Program-made: the position numbers and the translations under genes
Part shown: positions 10,570-20,579 of the stretch, in pieces
How positions within the stretch are numbered: the stretch's first letter is position 1
Layout of the letters: every line of letters starts with the position of its first letter
From: Mesorhabditis belari
Lineage: Eukaryota > Nematoda > Chromadorea > Rhabditida > Rhabditidae
NCBI GenBank assembly: GCA_958450365.1
Contig: CAUEEP010000930.1
Coordinates: 993,501-1,057,500 of the forward strand
Length of the DNA: 64,000 bases
Direction: 5' to 3'
The notes under the pieces: model-generated
Told to the model about the DNA's origin: nothing
Seen by the model: only the letters and a program-made list of their open reading frames with translations
The model's database searches: none

Positions 10570-11256
10570 TTTGGGTTGTCCAGTTATGAATGCGCGTTTT
10601 TTACTATTTTGTGAATTCCTCAAGATACCGAAATCAAGAAAAAGATCTATATGAGTATTATTCGAAAGCTGAAAATCTCCTCTACATTTTGATATAAAAA
10701 GTCTTTGAATTTGTTCAGCTTTTGGGCAAATTAACTGCACAGAAGAAGAGGTGGCCAAAAAAATGGAAGGATGCCTTTGGATCAAGTTTTGGCTCCGCTC
10801 AAATTGAGGTTAACTCGTTTGATGTTTGGCCAATAGATATATCAATACAACTTTTTTTTAAATATAACAGTTTCAGAGCATCTTTACTTTTCTATTCTGG
10901 GCGGTTATTTTGCACCATAAAACTTGAGGAATAGCTAAGCTAGAATAGCTAAACTGGAATAGCTAAGCTGGAATGGCTAAGCTGGAATAGCTAAGCTAGA
11001 ATAGCTAAACTGGAATGGCTAAGCTAGAATAGCTAAACTGGAATAGCGAAGCTGAAATGGGTTTTTTCGAAAACGACCTCTCCCTTTGTGCAGTCAATTT
11101 CCCAAAAAGTTGAATGAGTTCAAAAACTGTTTTTATTCCAAAATGTAGAGGAGATCTTCAGCTTTCGAATGATATATAACACTCATATACATCTGTTCGA
11201 TATCATGAGAAATTTACAAAATAGTAAAAACGCGCATTCATAACTGGACAACCTAA
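10570..11256. mobile_element. mariner-like MITE with long inverted arms
   Basis: The left end ggttgtccagttatgaatgc is matched by the right end gcattcataactggacaacc. The arms (about 10570-10750 and 11075-11256) stay complementary through the tcctctacattttg block. No transposase is present. The centre holds a minisatellite. Confidence 0.85.
10932..11056. repeat. Minisatellite aatagctaagctgg, ~14-nt unit
   Basis: About nine copies with a/t and a/g variation in the centre of the 10570-11256 MITE. Confidence 0.85.
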
Positions 11257-11500
11257 TATATAGAGTTCCCTCAAAAGATCATTCTACATGAAGTTTTTCT
11301 GGCTTTTTTAAGTTACAGGTATAAAAATTGTTTATCTTACGGCTTTGTGAACGTATTATTTTTGTATGCTGATGCTTTTGCGATATTTTGATAGCTTTCA
11401 TCTTCATTAAAATTCAAGAATTTCGATTAAAAATGAAACGCAATAAAGGATAAAATAACGGAAAAAAAAAGTTGAGACAAATGGTAGAAAGCAATGAATA

Positions 11501-12868
11501 TCAGCAAGAAAGAGCGGAAAATTCGAGATTCGACTGGTAGATGCTTTCGAAGGAGAGTTTCAACGAGAAATAGCAAGTTCTCCCGCTTTCGATTTGATTT
11601 TTGTAGCAACGAAGCCTTGTGATTTCCTTTTCTCGGTCCAGAGTCTCCAAAATTCTTAAAGCTTCCCGTGAATGAATTGATATTTTCAAAAGCCCCAACT
11701 GATTATTGACCATTTCGTCGATTTCTTCAAATTCGTCGATCAGAGCTCCACAAACGGTGACGGCGATCTGTGCATTTGAACACAAACTGGGAATTTTACT
11801 TTGGAGGACTTTCAAAACGGTAACCTGAAAGGTCGAGTACTCACAGGAGTGCAATTTGATCTTTTGGATCAATGACGCTGAAAGTTTTTCATAAAAGAGT
11901 TCCAATGGGCCACAAATCGAGATCGAGTGGCAATTTGACAGTTGAGCATCCAGTTTCTCATTCAGGTAACGAAAAACTGGCCACGCGGGAGGAAGATCTG
12001 CGGAAAAATGCGAAAAAACTTTTGCATTTACCGTTTCATTGACAATCCGCAATTGCTCAAGATTTTCCACTTCCAATTTTAAACAGCCAAGCATCCGGAT
12101 TTCGGTCGGCAAAAATTTCGAGATCAAAAATGAATTTATTGCAAAGGGAGAATGCGGGGGATTTTGGTGATTTGATTTTTGTCGCTTTTTTGGTGGCCCT
12201 TGATGAACAGAGGGTTTCGGGAAATTCCCACAAACTTGCCCAAACCATCCCTTCCCAGCGGCTTGCACTACCATGTGGCCATTTCCCATCTGCGGCTGCA
12301 TCATTGGACGCCGGATCGGCTGCATCATTGGAGGGATCGGCATCATTTGACCAGCGGCATTTCCGTACATCGGCATCATTTGGTTAGCTCCCGGCGGTAG
12401 TGCTGGCATATGACGTCGATGATGGACAGCATTGTTGATCATTCGGTGATGGGAAATGCTTGGTGGATAGATCGGTGGTGGTTGGCTTTCCTTTTCGATT
12501 TTCACCGTCAAACTTTTGCAGCTTCGAATTGTGCTGAAAAGAGGTCCAGAGCGAGGGCCCATTATTTGCGAATTTTCCTCTTCAAAAGTGCCGGAATGAC
12601 TAGATAGGTGATAGCGATTGGGCACGCCGTGGGGCTCCGCTTGAATGAATATCATGCTCACCATATGAGTAGAGTCGATCTCATTCTCATGCCCTTTCGA
12701 AAAAGTGATTTCTAAAGCATTCAACTTTTGTGGAAATGGCCCATTCTTTAGAAAAAACAAACGAAGATTTCTAGTCAGCGTCAATAATTTGAGAGCCTCA
12801 TGAATGCGGACTTGTTTAAGCACGGTTTCTTGAAGGCTTAGTGGCAGGATTTGAAGTGAAAATTGCAT
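11501..12868 (-). CDS. Protein A: unrecognised Pro/Met-rich protein, 455 aa
   Basis: A single long exon. ATG 12868 directly follows a good acceptor (catttcctcag|A ATG), so I prefer it to the in-frame ATG at 12892. Residues 1-60 are Leu-rich and helical (LPLSLQETVLKQ, a possible degenerate F-box, which is only inference). The middle is disordered, with PPPIYPPS, several MMP/PPMMQ repeats and a basic patch PPKKRQK that could be a nuclear signal. The C-terminal ~230 residues form a Cys-containing domain (SICGPLELFYEK, HSCEYSTFQ, DEFEEIDEMVNNQLG) shared with the copies at 13.8-14.8, 24.9 and 37.4-38.9 kb. It lies downstream of gene N in the same orientation. I do not recognise the family. Nematode F-box-type proteins are one possibility to test. 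Confidence 0.7.
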   Translation of the reverse strand: MQFSLQILPLSLQETVLKQVRIHEALKLLTLTRNLRLFFLKNGPFPQKLNALEITFSKGHENEIDSTHMVSMIFIQAEPHGVPNRYHLSSHSGTFEEENSQIMGPRSGPLFSTIRSCKSLTVKIEKESQPPPIYPPSISHHRMINNAVHHRRHMPALPPGANQMMPMYGNAAGQMMPIPPMMQPIRRPMMQPQMGNGHMVVQAAGKGWFGQVCGNFPKPSVHQGPPKKRQKSNHQNPPHSPFAINSFLISKFLPTEIRMLGCLKLEVENLEQLRIVNETVNAKVFSHFSADLPPAWPVFRYLNEKLDAQLSNCHSISICGPLELFYEKLSASLIQKIKLHSCEYSTFQVTVLKVLQSKIPSLCSNAQIAVTVCGALIDEFEEIDEMVNNQLGLLKISIHSREALRILETLDREKEITRLRCYKNQIESGRTCYFSLKLSFESIYQSNLEFSALSC

Positions 12869-13255
12869 TCTGAGGAAATGAAATAAGCACAACTAGAAGA
12901 AGGGATTCTTTTTGTAAAATGGAAAAGTATTGGCGGGACGATATCTGGAAGAGAAAGCGATAATTGCCAACAATAATTGGCATAATAATTTTGGATTACG
13001 ATCGCTCATCCATAAAAGAGTTACGCATAAAATGGAGAGCTTTTTGCACAAAAACTCTTGTATCGGAAAAATATCGAATTTTTAAAATTAGCCTTCCTTT
13101 TCATACAAACGATATCTAGAAATACTTGTTAAATTGTTAAAAAAGGACTTATTAAGTTCTATTAAATTTTAGCTACAAAATTGTCTAGTTGATCGTCTAT
13201 TTGGAGAGAGATGGAGGACTTTCTAATGGAGGACTTTCTCCCTAATGGAGAGCTT

Positions 13256-13808
13256 TTAATGGAGGACTTTCTCCTCAATTGATTCCATAAGTTTAGTGAT
13301 CAGAATTTTTTGAAATTCCGAGGAATTGTCTTCAAGAATGCCGATTTCACAGCGGTTGATCGCTAAATCACAGAGTTTTTCATCGTGGAACACATCCAAA
13401 CAGACCTTCTGGGTCATTTCAAGAGCTTCTTTCAAATTATTCCTTTTTACTTTCAGTTGTGCCAAAAAATTACAAACATCGTCATATTGAATGTAGGCTG
13501 CGGAAAAGTTTGCTAACAGATTTTGAAGCATTTTTTCCGAAAGGAAATCTTTTAGTTCTAGTGGTTCTTCAAGATTTGGAAGATCCAAATCCCCGATTCT
13601 TATCTCTTTTTCGAAGAAGTCTAGCTTTTCATCCATGCAGGGCAGTTTGATCGTTTTCGTGGGATCCCCATTGCTTTCATTGAAAACTTGCGAATAGTCG
13701 AGAAAATCGAGCACAAACACTCGCTCGCCTTTCGTTTTCCTTAACATTCCAAAGAGGAAATATGTTGGGCACTCCGGGATTCGAGGGATTTCTTTAAGAA
13801 AACGAGAT
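13256..13808 (-). pseudogene. Gene N', 3' fragment of N created by the tandem duplication
   Basis: Corresponds to the last ~185 codons of N and ends at the same VLH stop context. Its 5' side is fused at 13808 to the truncated A copy. The N frame starts in mid-protein, so it has no start of its own. One change (KMPC to KLPC) separates it from N. Confidence 0.9.
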
Positions 13809-14845
13809 CGAGTACTCACAGGAGTGCAATTTGATCTTTTGGATCAATGACGCTGAAAGTTTTTCATAAAAGAGCTCCAATGGGCCACAAATCGAGATCG
13901 AGTGGCAATTTGACAGTTGAGCATCCAGTTTCTCATTCAGGTAACGAAAAACTGGCCACGCGGGAGGAAGATCTGCGGAAAAATGCGAAAAAACTTTTGC
14001 ATTTACCGTTTCATTGACAATCCGCAATTGCTCAAGATTTTCCACTTCCAATTTTAAACAGCCAAGCATCCGGATTTCGGTCGGCAAAAATTTCGAGATC
14101 AAAAATGAATTTATTGCAAAGGGAGAATGCGGGGGGATTTTGGTGATTTGATTTTTGTCGCTTTTTTTGGTGGCCCTTGATGAACAGAGGGTTTCGGGAA
14201 ATTCCCACAAACTTGCCCAAACCATCCCTTCCCAGCGGCTTGCACTACCATGTGGCCATTTCCCATCTGCGGCTGCATCATTGGACGCCGGATCGGCTGC
14301 ATCATTGGAGGGATCGGCATCATTTGACCAGCGGCATTTCCGTACATCGGCATCATTTGGTTAGCTCCCGGCGGTAGTGCTGGCATATGACGTCGATGAT
14401 GGACAGCATTGTTGATCATTCGGTGATGGGAAATGCTTGGTGGATAGATCGGTGGTGGTTGGCTTTCCTTTTCGATTTTCACCGTCAAACTTTTGCAGCT
14501 TCGAATTGTGCTGAAAAGAGGTCCAGAGCGAGGGCCCATTATTTGCGAATTTTCCTCTTCAAAAGTGCCGGAATGACTAGATAGGTGATAGCGATTGGGC
14601 ACGCCGTGGGGCTCCGCTTGAATGAATATCATGCTCACCATATGAGTAGAGTCGATCTCATTCTCATGCCCTTTTGAAAAAGTGATTTCTAAAGCATTCA
14701 ACTTTTGTGGAAATGGCCCATTCTTTAGAAAAAACAAACGAAGATTTCTAGTCAGCGTCAATAATTTGAGAGCCTCATGAATGCGGACTTGTTTAAGCAC
14801 GGATTCTTGAAGGCTTAGTGGCAGGATTTGAAGTGAAAATTGCAT
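13809..14845 (-). pseudogene. Gene A', 5' part of A created by the tandem duplication
   Basis: Same start (ATG 14845 after ctcag) and same Pro/Met-rich region as A. It has one extra G in the run near 14131 and one extra T near 14161, which break the frame after PPKK. The downstream codons (ISKFLPTEIRMLG onward) continue in another frame until the duplication junction truncates the gene at IKLHSCEYS. It lacks the last ~100 codons. Confidence 0.9.
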
Positions 14846-15216
14846 TCTGAGGAAATGAAATAAGCACAACTAGAAGAAGGGATTCTTTTTGTAAAATGGA
14901 AAAGTATTGGCGGGACGATATCTGGAAGAGAAAGCGATAATTGTCAACAATAATTGGCATAATAATTTTGGATTACGATCGCTCATCCATAAAAGAGTTA
15001 CGCATAAAATGGAGAGCTTTTTGCACAAAAACTCTTGTATCGGAAAAATATCGAATTTTTAAAATTAGCCTTCCTTTTCATACAAACGATATCTAGAAAT
15101 ACTTGTTAAATTGTTAAAAAAGGACTTATTAAGTTCTATTAAATTTTAGCTACAAAATTGTCTAGTTGATCGCCTATTTGGAGAGAGATGGAGGACTTTC
15201 TAATGGTGGAGAGCTT

Positions 15217-18200
15217 TTAATGGAGGACTTTCTCCTCAATTGATTCCATAAGTTTAGTGATCAGAATTTTTTGAAATTCCGAGGAATTGTCTTCAAGAAT
15301 GCCGATTTCACAGCGGTTGATCGCTAAATCACAGAGTTTTTCATCGTGGAACACATCCAAACAGACCTTCTGGGTCATTTCAAGAGCTTCTTTCAAATTA
15401 TTCCTTTTTACTTTCAGTTGTGCCAAAAAATTACAAACATCGTCATATTGAATGTAGGCTGCGGAAAAGTTTGCTAACAGATTTTGAAGCATTTTTTCCG
15501 AAAGGAAATCTTTTAGTTCTAGTGGTTCTTCAAGATTTGGAAGATCCAAATCCCCGATTCTTATCTCTTTTTCGAAGAAGTCTAGCTTTTCATCCATGCA
15601 GGGCATTTTGATCGTTTTCGTGGGATCCCCATTGCTTTCATTGAAAACTTGCGAATAGTCGAGAAAATCGAGCACAAACACTCGCTCGCCTTTCGTTTTC
15701 CTTAACATTCCAAAGAGGAAATATGTTGGGCACTCCCGGGATTCGAGGGATTTCTTTAAGAAAACGAGATGCTCAATGGCTTTGATCAGGGAGAAATAGG
15801 AGCTAGAAAAAATCGAAAAAGAAAGCAAGAAAAGCAAGTAAGAAAAATCTCGATGCAATTTTGTATACTCTTCAGATAAACTCTCGTCAGTGCACCTTCC
15901 GCCGTTCAGCGTCTCAAAAGCGATAGAATAGGTTTTCGGGGAGAAAGATAATTCAAAAATATACCCTTTGTTAGGCAAATCTTGGCCCTGGTCGCTTCTC
16001 AAGAAAAAACCTTTATGGATTTCTTCTAAATTCTCCCTTTTAGCTAGCCAATCCTCAAGTGATTTAATCATGAAAAGGTAGTGCATTCTTTTTGCCGACC
16101 ATTTTTTTAGGGTTTTTGTGCTATTCTTTTTTTCACCAATGAGCTCAGCAATTTGAGAAAAGTCGCTCTTTAAAAAATAATTGCAATTGATTTTCGAAAT
16201 CGGCTCCACCAAGATCCACTCATTTTCTAGCGTTTCTCTTGAGATCTCGACTTCTTCGCACGACTCGGAAAACCAAATTTCCTCGAGACTTTTCAGCAGT
16301 GAAGCTTTTTGCTCCCATATATGTACGTGAAATGTTTCCGCGGCGTAAAAATTAAATTGCAAATAGGCGACACAGAGTTTTATCGCTTTTATCGAAAACC
16401 ATGCATCTCGCTCGGTTGGAACACTTTTCATGCGGTAACCTTGCGGATTCCAGAATTCGGAAAAAAACCTAACAATTTCTTGATCAATGCTCGGATCGAT
16501 GCTCTCTTTTGTCACAAGTTTCAGAATTTCACCAATGGCTGCAGGGAGGCCCGCCACCAAGGGCATAATGTCTCCAAAATCCAAAGAGACATCTGCAAGC
16601 TTTTCAAAAAACCCATTTTCATCAATGACAACTTCTGCTCCTTGCCTTTGAAACCTTGCCTGCAAGAGTTCACTGAATAAGGTCTTCTCCAATTTTCGTT
16701 TCAACCAGATTTTGACATTGCTAAATTCCATCATAGGATCCGGAAACTGAAACTCGAATATTGCCAAACAAACACGAGAAACGATATCCAAAGATTCGTC
16801 GATTTCATCACTCGAAATTCCAAGGGACTTGAAAAACGGGCAAATTTCTTGGCGACTTCGATAATTTCTCGAAAATTTCATTAATGACTGCCGCATTAGC
16901 TCTTTATAATCGTATTTTCGTAGATCGAAGGTGTAAAGATTCAAATGCTTAGGATTGAGCTCAATAGTACTCCTACTGACTTTCAAGTTTAAAAGCTTCA
17001 TTGCTTCAGGGTCTAAACACTGGAGTTTCACAATTTCATCCTCGTTCCCGTTAAGAAGCGGTGACAAATCCAACACAAGAACATTTTTCTTTTCTTTTTC
17101 ACTTTTTAACGACAGAAATTGAAAATAGCACGGGTATTGGGTAAACACTTGCTTTTTCAAATAGTAAATATGAGCAACGGTCTCACAGAGATCCATAAAA
17201 TCTTCCAATTTTGTGAAGAGGTAAACAAGGTGTGAGAAATCGTAGAAAAGATACGAATAGATGCCACTTTGTCCATGTGAGCAATGTGGATAGAAGATCT
17301 CAAGTTCACATCGTGGGGCAATAAAAGTGCAAGCAGCTCGAATGAGCGGACATTTAACCTCTGTGCATTCACATTTGAACTCCGGGGCGTGCGTGAGCTC
17401 GTAGATGTAGCCTTTTGATTTGAGATCTTGACCACCGACTTCAGAAACGATGGTGTGCGATCTATATAGTGGCTCCTTCACCTTTTTCCAAAGTTCGTTA
17501 GCTTTTTCGATTATAAGCTCAATTGAGATCTCTTCCACGTGACTCTTCTCCAAATTTATCTCTCCATCATCTTTTGTTTCACTGAAATCTTTCTTTACGT
17601 AATGTGTTTTTCCCTTCTGAAAGATTTCCCCCAATTTCAACCATTCCTCGCTATATTTTGTTTTAAAAACCCAGAACTTGACTCTTTTGCACGTCTTTTT
17701 GAGCTTCTCCAATTTGCTAGCGACTCTTTTGATTCTTTCGCGATAATCGGGGAACAAATTAAATCTTTTCCAATCGTGAATCAATCCGAAAAATTTTGCC
17801 AACGTCTTGACCTCGACATGTGGTTGCAAATAAGTGTTCGCTCGAATGGGCTTCTTTCCGCCAATAGAATAGGCAAGATCTTGGCCGGTCAATCGCTCAA
17901 AAAGATCTCGATATCTATTCTTCTCACTGAACTCAAAGATAGCGATTTCTTTTGTGTACAAGCCGACAAAGCTGAAATCAAAAATTACCTCGAGTTTTGG
18001 CTGTGAGTGCTGCATGGAGGCTTGCATGAGATTGAGATTTCTTGGCTTGTATTCTAGTTTTTGGCCACTTGGCTCCAATAATTTCTTGATCTTTTGGAGA
18101 TGTTTTGATCTTTTGGAGACCTGTTGCTGTTTTGGACTCAAAGCGGGGTTTTCGATACTATCGTTCCTATCGTCTCTTGCTTGAATCTTTTCAACAGCTA

Positions 18201-18306
18201 CAAGATCATTCTTTCCATTGAATCCACGAGGCCTAAAGACGTCCACCGCAAGCTCATCATTCAATGGCCAAAAGCCGCCATATTGGATGTTTTTCTCTTC
18301 AAACTC
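15217..18306 (-). CDS. Protein N: unrecognised two-repeat protein, at least 1029 codons, 5' incomplete
   Basis: One exon of 3.1 kb, unusually long here. An in-frame ATG at 18264 gives 1015 aa, but the frame stays open upstream to an acceptor (tttttcag|GAG at 18306), so an upstream exon is likely. The last kinase exon can join it in phase (see the kinase entry). The N-terminal ~70 residues are polar and basic (SKRSKHLQKIKK). Two related modules follow at about residues 260-520 and 760-1015. They share GQDLKSKGYIYEL/GQDLPNKGYIFEL, a DFS(H/Y)L block, an (I/L)xxLKK helix, a CPxYF-like strand and VLDLS/VLDFL. No catalytic motif, signal peptide or membrane helix was seen. I know no family for it. 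It was the donor of the fragment in the maT element at 8.7-9.1 kb and of N' at 13.3 kb. Confidence 0.7.
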   Translation of the reverse strand, partial: EFEEKNIQYGGFWPLNDELAVDVFRPRGFNGKNDLVAVEKIQARDDRNDSIENPALSPKQQQVSKRSKHLQKIKKLLEPSGQKLEYKPRNLNLMQASMQHSQPKLEVIFDFSFVGLYTKEIAIFEFSEKNRYRDLFERLTGQDLAYSIGGKKPIRANTYLQPHVEVKTLAKFFGLIHDWKRFNLFPDYRERIKRVASKLEKLKKTCKRVKFWVFKTKYSEEWLKLGEIFQKGKTHYVKKDFSETKDDGEINLEKSHVEEISIELIIEKANELWKKVKEPLYRSHTIVSEVGGQDLKSKGYIYELTHAPEFKCECTEVKCPLIRAACTFIAPRCELEIFYPHCSHGQSGIYSYLFYDFSHLVYLFTKLEDFMDLCETVAHIYYLKKQVFTQYPCYFQFLSLKSEKEKKNVLVLDLSPLLNGNEDEIVKLQCLDPEAMKLLNLKVSRSTIELNPKHLNLYTFDLRKYDYKELMRQSLMKFSRNYRSRQEICPFFKSLGISSDEIDESLDIVSRVCLAIFEFQFPDPMMEFSNVKIWLKRKLEKTLFSELLQARFQRQGAEVVIDENGFFEKLADVSLDFGDIMPLVAGLPAAIGEILKLVTKESIDPSIDQEIVRFFSEFWNPQGYRMKSVPTERDAWFSIKAIKLCVAYLQFNFYAAETFHVHIWEQKASLLKSLEEIWFSESCEEVEISRETLENEWILVEPISKINCNYFLKSDFSQIAELIGEKKNSTKTLKKWSAKRMHYLFMIKSLEDWLAKRENLEEIHKGFFLRSDQGQDLPNKGYIFELSFSPKTYSIAFETLNGGRCTDESLSEEYTKLHRDFSYLLFLLSFSIFSSSYFSLIKAIEHLVFLKKSLESRECPTYFLFGMLRKTKGERVFVLDFLDYSQVFNESNGDPTKTIKMPCMDEKLDFFEKEIRIGDLDLPNLEEPLELKDFLSEKMLQNLLANFSAAYIQYDDVCNFLAQLKVKRNNLKEALEMTQKVCLDVFHDEKLCDLAINRCEIGILEDNSSEFQKILITKLMESIEEKVLH

Positions 18307-18431
18307 CTGAAAAAGAACAAAATTTTAATTTGGTTATAAATCTTTCAAATAGTGACGGGGATGTAGTTCGCGGCTTAAAGGAAATTTTTTACGGTAGCCT
18401 CTGTTTTTATTTTATAAAACATCAGGTTTTA

Positions 18432-18962
18432 TTAGGTTGTCCAATAAGTAATGCGTGTTTTGACACGATTTTCAAAATATCACAAAATTAACAAAAGGAC
18501 GAGCATTGTCAAACTGCAGTTTAATCATCGAAGTGTCCTCTCCTTTACGACAAAGAGCTTGCTGCACTCTTTCCAATTGTTGAGAGTACAAGTCAGCAAC
18601 GACTGGCCTTCCAGCGCGTTCCTCGTCCTCTAACGACTCGTTTCCGTCCGCAAATCGTTTAAACCAGCGCTGGCACTGACTGATTGAAATTGAATCCTCT
18701 CCAAATGCGGCACAGATAGTTCGATGGCAATCCGCTGCAGTTTTACCTCGTTTGAAATCATACAGCATTGATGCGCGGGCAACAAACTTTTTGTCTTTCA
18801 TCTGCAAAACAACATATCTATTATAAAACAAAGGCAAATGAATAAAATAATATATAAAAATAAACACAAGATGCTGATGATTAAAAAGAGCATATATTTG
18901 CTCGAAGCGATTTCGCAATAGTTTCGAAATAAGTAACACGCATTACTTATTGGACAACCTAA
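18432..18962 (-). mobile_element. mariner, internally deleted copy (531 bp)
   Basis: Both TIRs (ttaggttgtccaataagtaa and its complement) and TA duplications are present. It keeps the leader and N-terminal helix-turn-helix codons (MKDKKFVARASM onward to ERAGRPVV), then jumps to LYSQQLERVQQAL and to the last TIR. It has lost the catalytic Asp residues, so it is non-autonomous. It sits in the putative intron upstream of N. Confidence 0.95.
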
Positions 18963-19810
18963 TATTATAAAAACGACAAAAAACACCCGGCTAAAGTGTT
19001 TTGATTTTTATTTTTAATTTTGAAATCTCCGAAGTTTCTCCGAAGAGTCGAGTAATCCTCGGATCAATTAAATTATTCCCTTCACTTGCTGTTAGTGCGC
19101 TAGAAAGGATACGTTTACATCAACGAGCACAAAGTACAATCTCTTGCTTTCAAATCCTTTCTATTTGATCAAATCCTTAATCAAATCCTTAATTTCTTTT
19201 GAATATTCTTAAGAAAATAGGGAACTAATGTGCCAGATGAGGGCGTTTACAGTTATGCACAAAGTACATCTATTAATGATTATTGAATTATTGCCTTCAC
19301 TTGCTAAAGAACTTTTGAACAAAAGAGATCGATGGTTTCGATAGCCAACTGGTGTAAGAAAATATATATTTATATTTTGATCTATATAATTTCTTGTGAG
19401 ACCGTGTCTCGGTGTGGTTCAATAGTGGTCTTCTTGAAAACGCACAATTTATCCAACTTTCCCTTATTAGGGCAAACTTCGCTCAAACTGGAGCAACCTG
19501 GCACTATCACAATTAATTCAACACTTGCATGTGAAAGAAAAGGATAGAGATAGCAAAAAGAAAGGAGAACCGAAAACTCACTCAAAAGTCAAGCTTAAAT
19601 AACGGGTTTTTAAGTATACAAGCTACAACAAACGGACAGCTGAATATCGTCTAGTGACTGATTACGGTAGCTTATCCATCAACTTTGAACTTTAACTTGT
19701 GTATTGAATTTTTGACTAACTGCAGAGCAGTGGCGATTCGCCACAAAAATAAAAACATAGGGTTACCGTAAAAAAACATTTTCTTCGAGACCCGGCCGCA
19801 AACTGCACCC
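18963..19810. other. No gene seen
   Basis: AT-rich DNA with two copies of the dispersed 45-nt motif (19095-19140 gcgctagaaagg...agcacaaagtac, and 19209-19267), and no splice-bounded coding frame. Confidence 0.5.
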
Positions 19811-19811
19811 C

Positions 19812-20577
19812 ACATCCGCGCGAAAATGGGAAATGGGTTCGCCGTTAGTTTGCTTGCACATATCCACTATTCGATGCAAAAATTGCGCTGAATCCGAATT
19901 TGAGAGTTTTTTTGAAAACCGTCTTATACAGAATTTTTTAATACAGAATACAGAATATTCAAGTGTTGGTGCTTCAATTGGCAAACAAGTTACCGAAGAG
20001 ATATCAAGCGACTTCTAAGCCAACGCCAAATCCAACTACAACTTCGCCGATTTGATCTAGTCAAACGTTGTCGTTAATTGCAACGTTAACAAAGTAACCA
20101 GAGATGCTCACAGAATTTATGAACGAGCAACAGGCCTTTTTCCAAGTGAAGATAGTTTTCGGAACTCACTTTGATTCAGGCATAGTTTTCTCAATTTCGG
20201 ACCATTTAAGTCATCTGATTTAAAAGAGTGTGAAAAACCTAATCGAGCAGATCCTATTAATGTTTCAATCTTTCTTAGAGGAGATCTAAGCTTCCTTGTA
20301 TCAGGTCATTGGTATCAAAATGAGCGCAAGACACTCGTGCAGAAACGTTACGATGCGGAATTTTGCCGCTTTGCTTTTTTGGCGAGATTTGGCTCTCTAA
20401 GTGGAGCTAGGTTTAGCCGTTCCTATAGAAATTAATCAAGTTTTTTGCGATTTAAAAAAATTTTGTATAAGACGGTTTTCAAAAAAACTCTCAAATTCGG
20501 ATTCAGCGCAATTTTTGCATCTAGTGGATATGTGCAAGCAAACTAACGGCGAACCCATTTCCCATTTTCGCGCGGAT
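19812..20577. repeat. Inverted repeat, ~120-bp arms (foldback element?)
   Basis: The left arm (19812-19930, cgcgcgaaaatgggaaatgg onward) is the complement of 20463-20577. The right arm abuts the kinase reading frame near its apparent stop at 20580. The interior has no ORF. Confidence 0.8.
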
Positions 20578-20579
20578 AT

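Larger units (their letters stand above)
11836..15772. repeat. Direct tandem duplication, two ~1.97-kb units
   Basis: Unit 1 is about 11836-13808 and unit 2 about 13809-15772. Each runs from inside gene A (cgagtactcacaggagtgc) to inside gene N (tttaagaaaacgagat). The units differ by a handful of substitutions, short indels (a 25-nt loss near 15206) and homopolymer changes, so the event is recent. The central junction at 13808 fuses N codons directly to A codons. Confidence 0.95.

Noticed and set aside
12130..12607. Plus-strand frames opposite gene A (also 14155-14584)
   Set aside because: Shadows of the Pro/Met-rich coding region. The minus strand has the consistent start, acceptor and paralogues.
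16309..16680. 123-codon plus-strand frame
   Set aside because: Antisense to gene N. No similarity in the N duplicates supports it.
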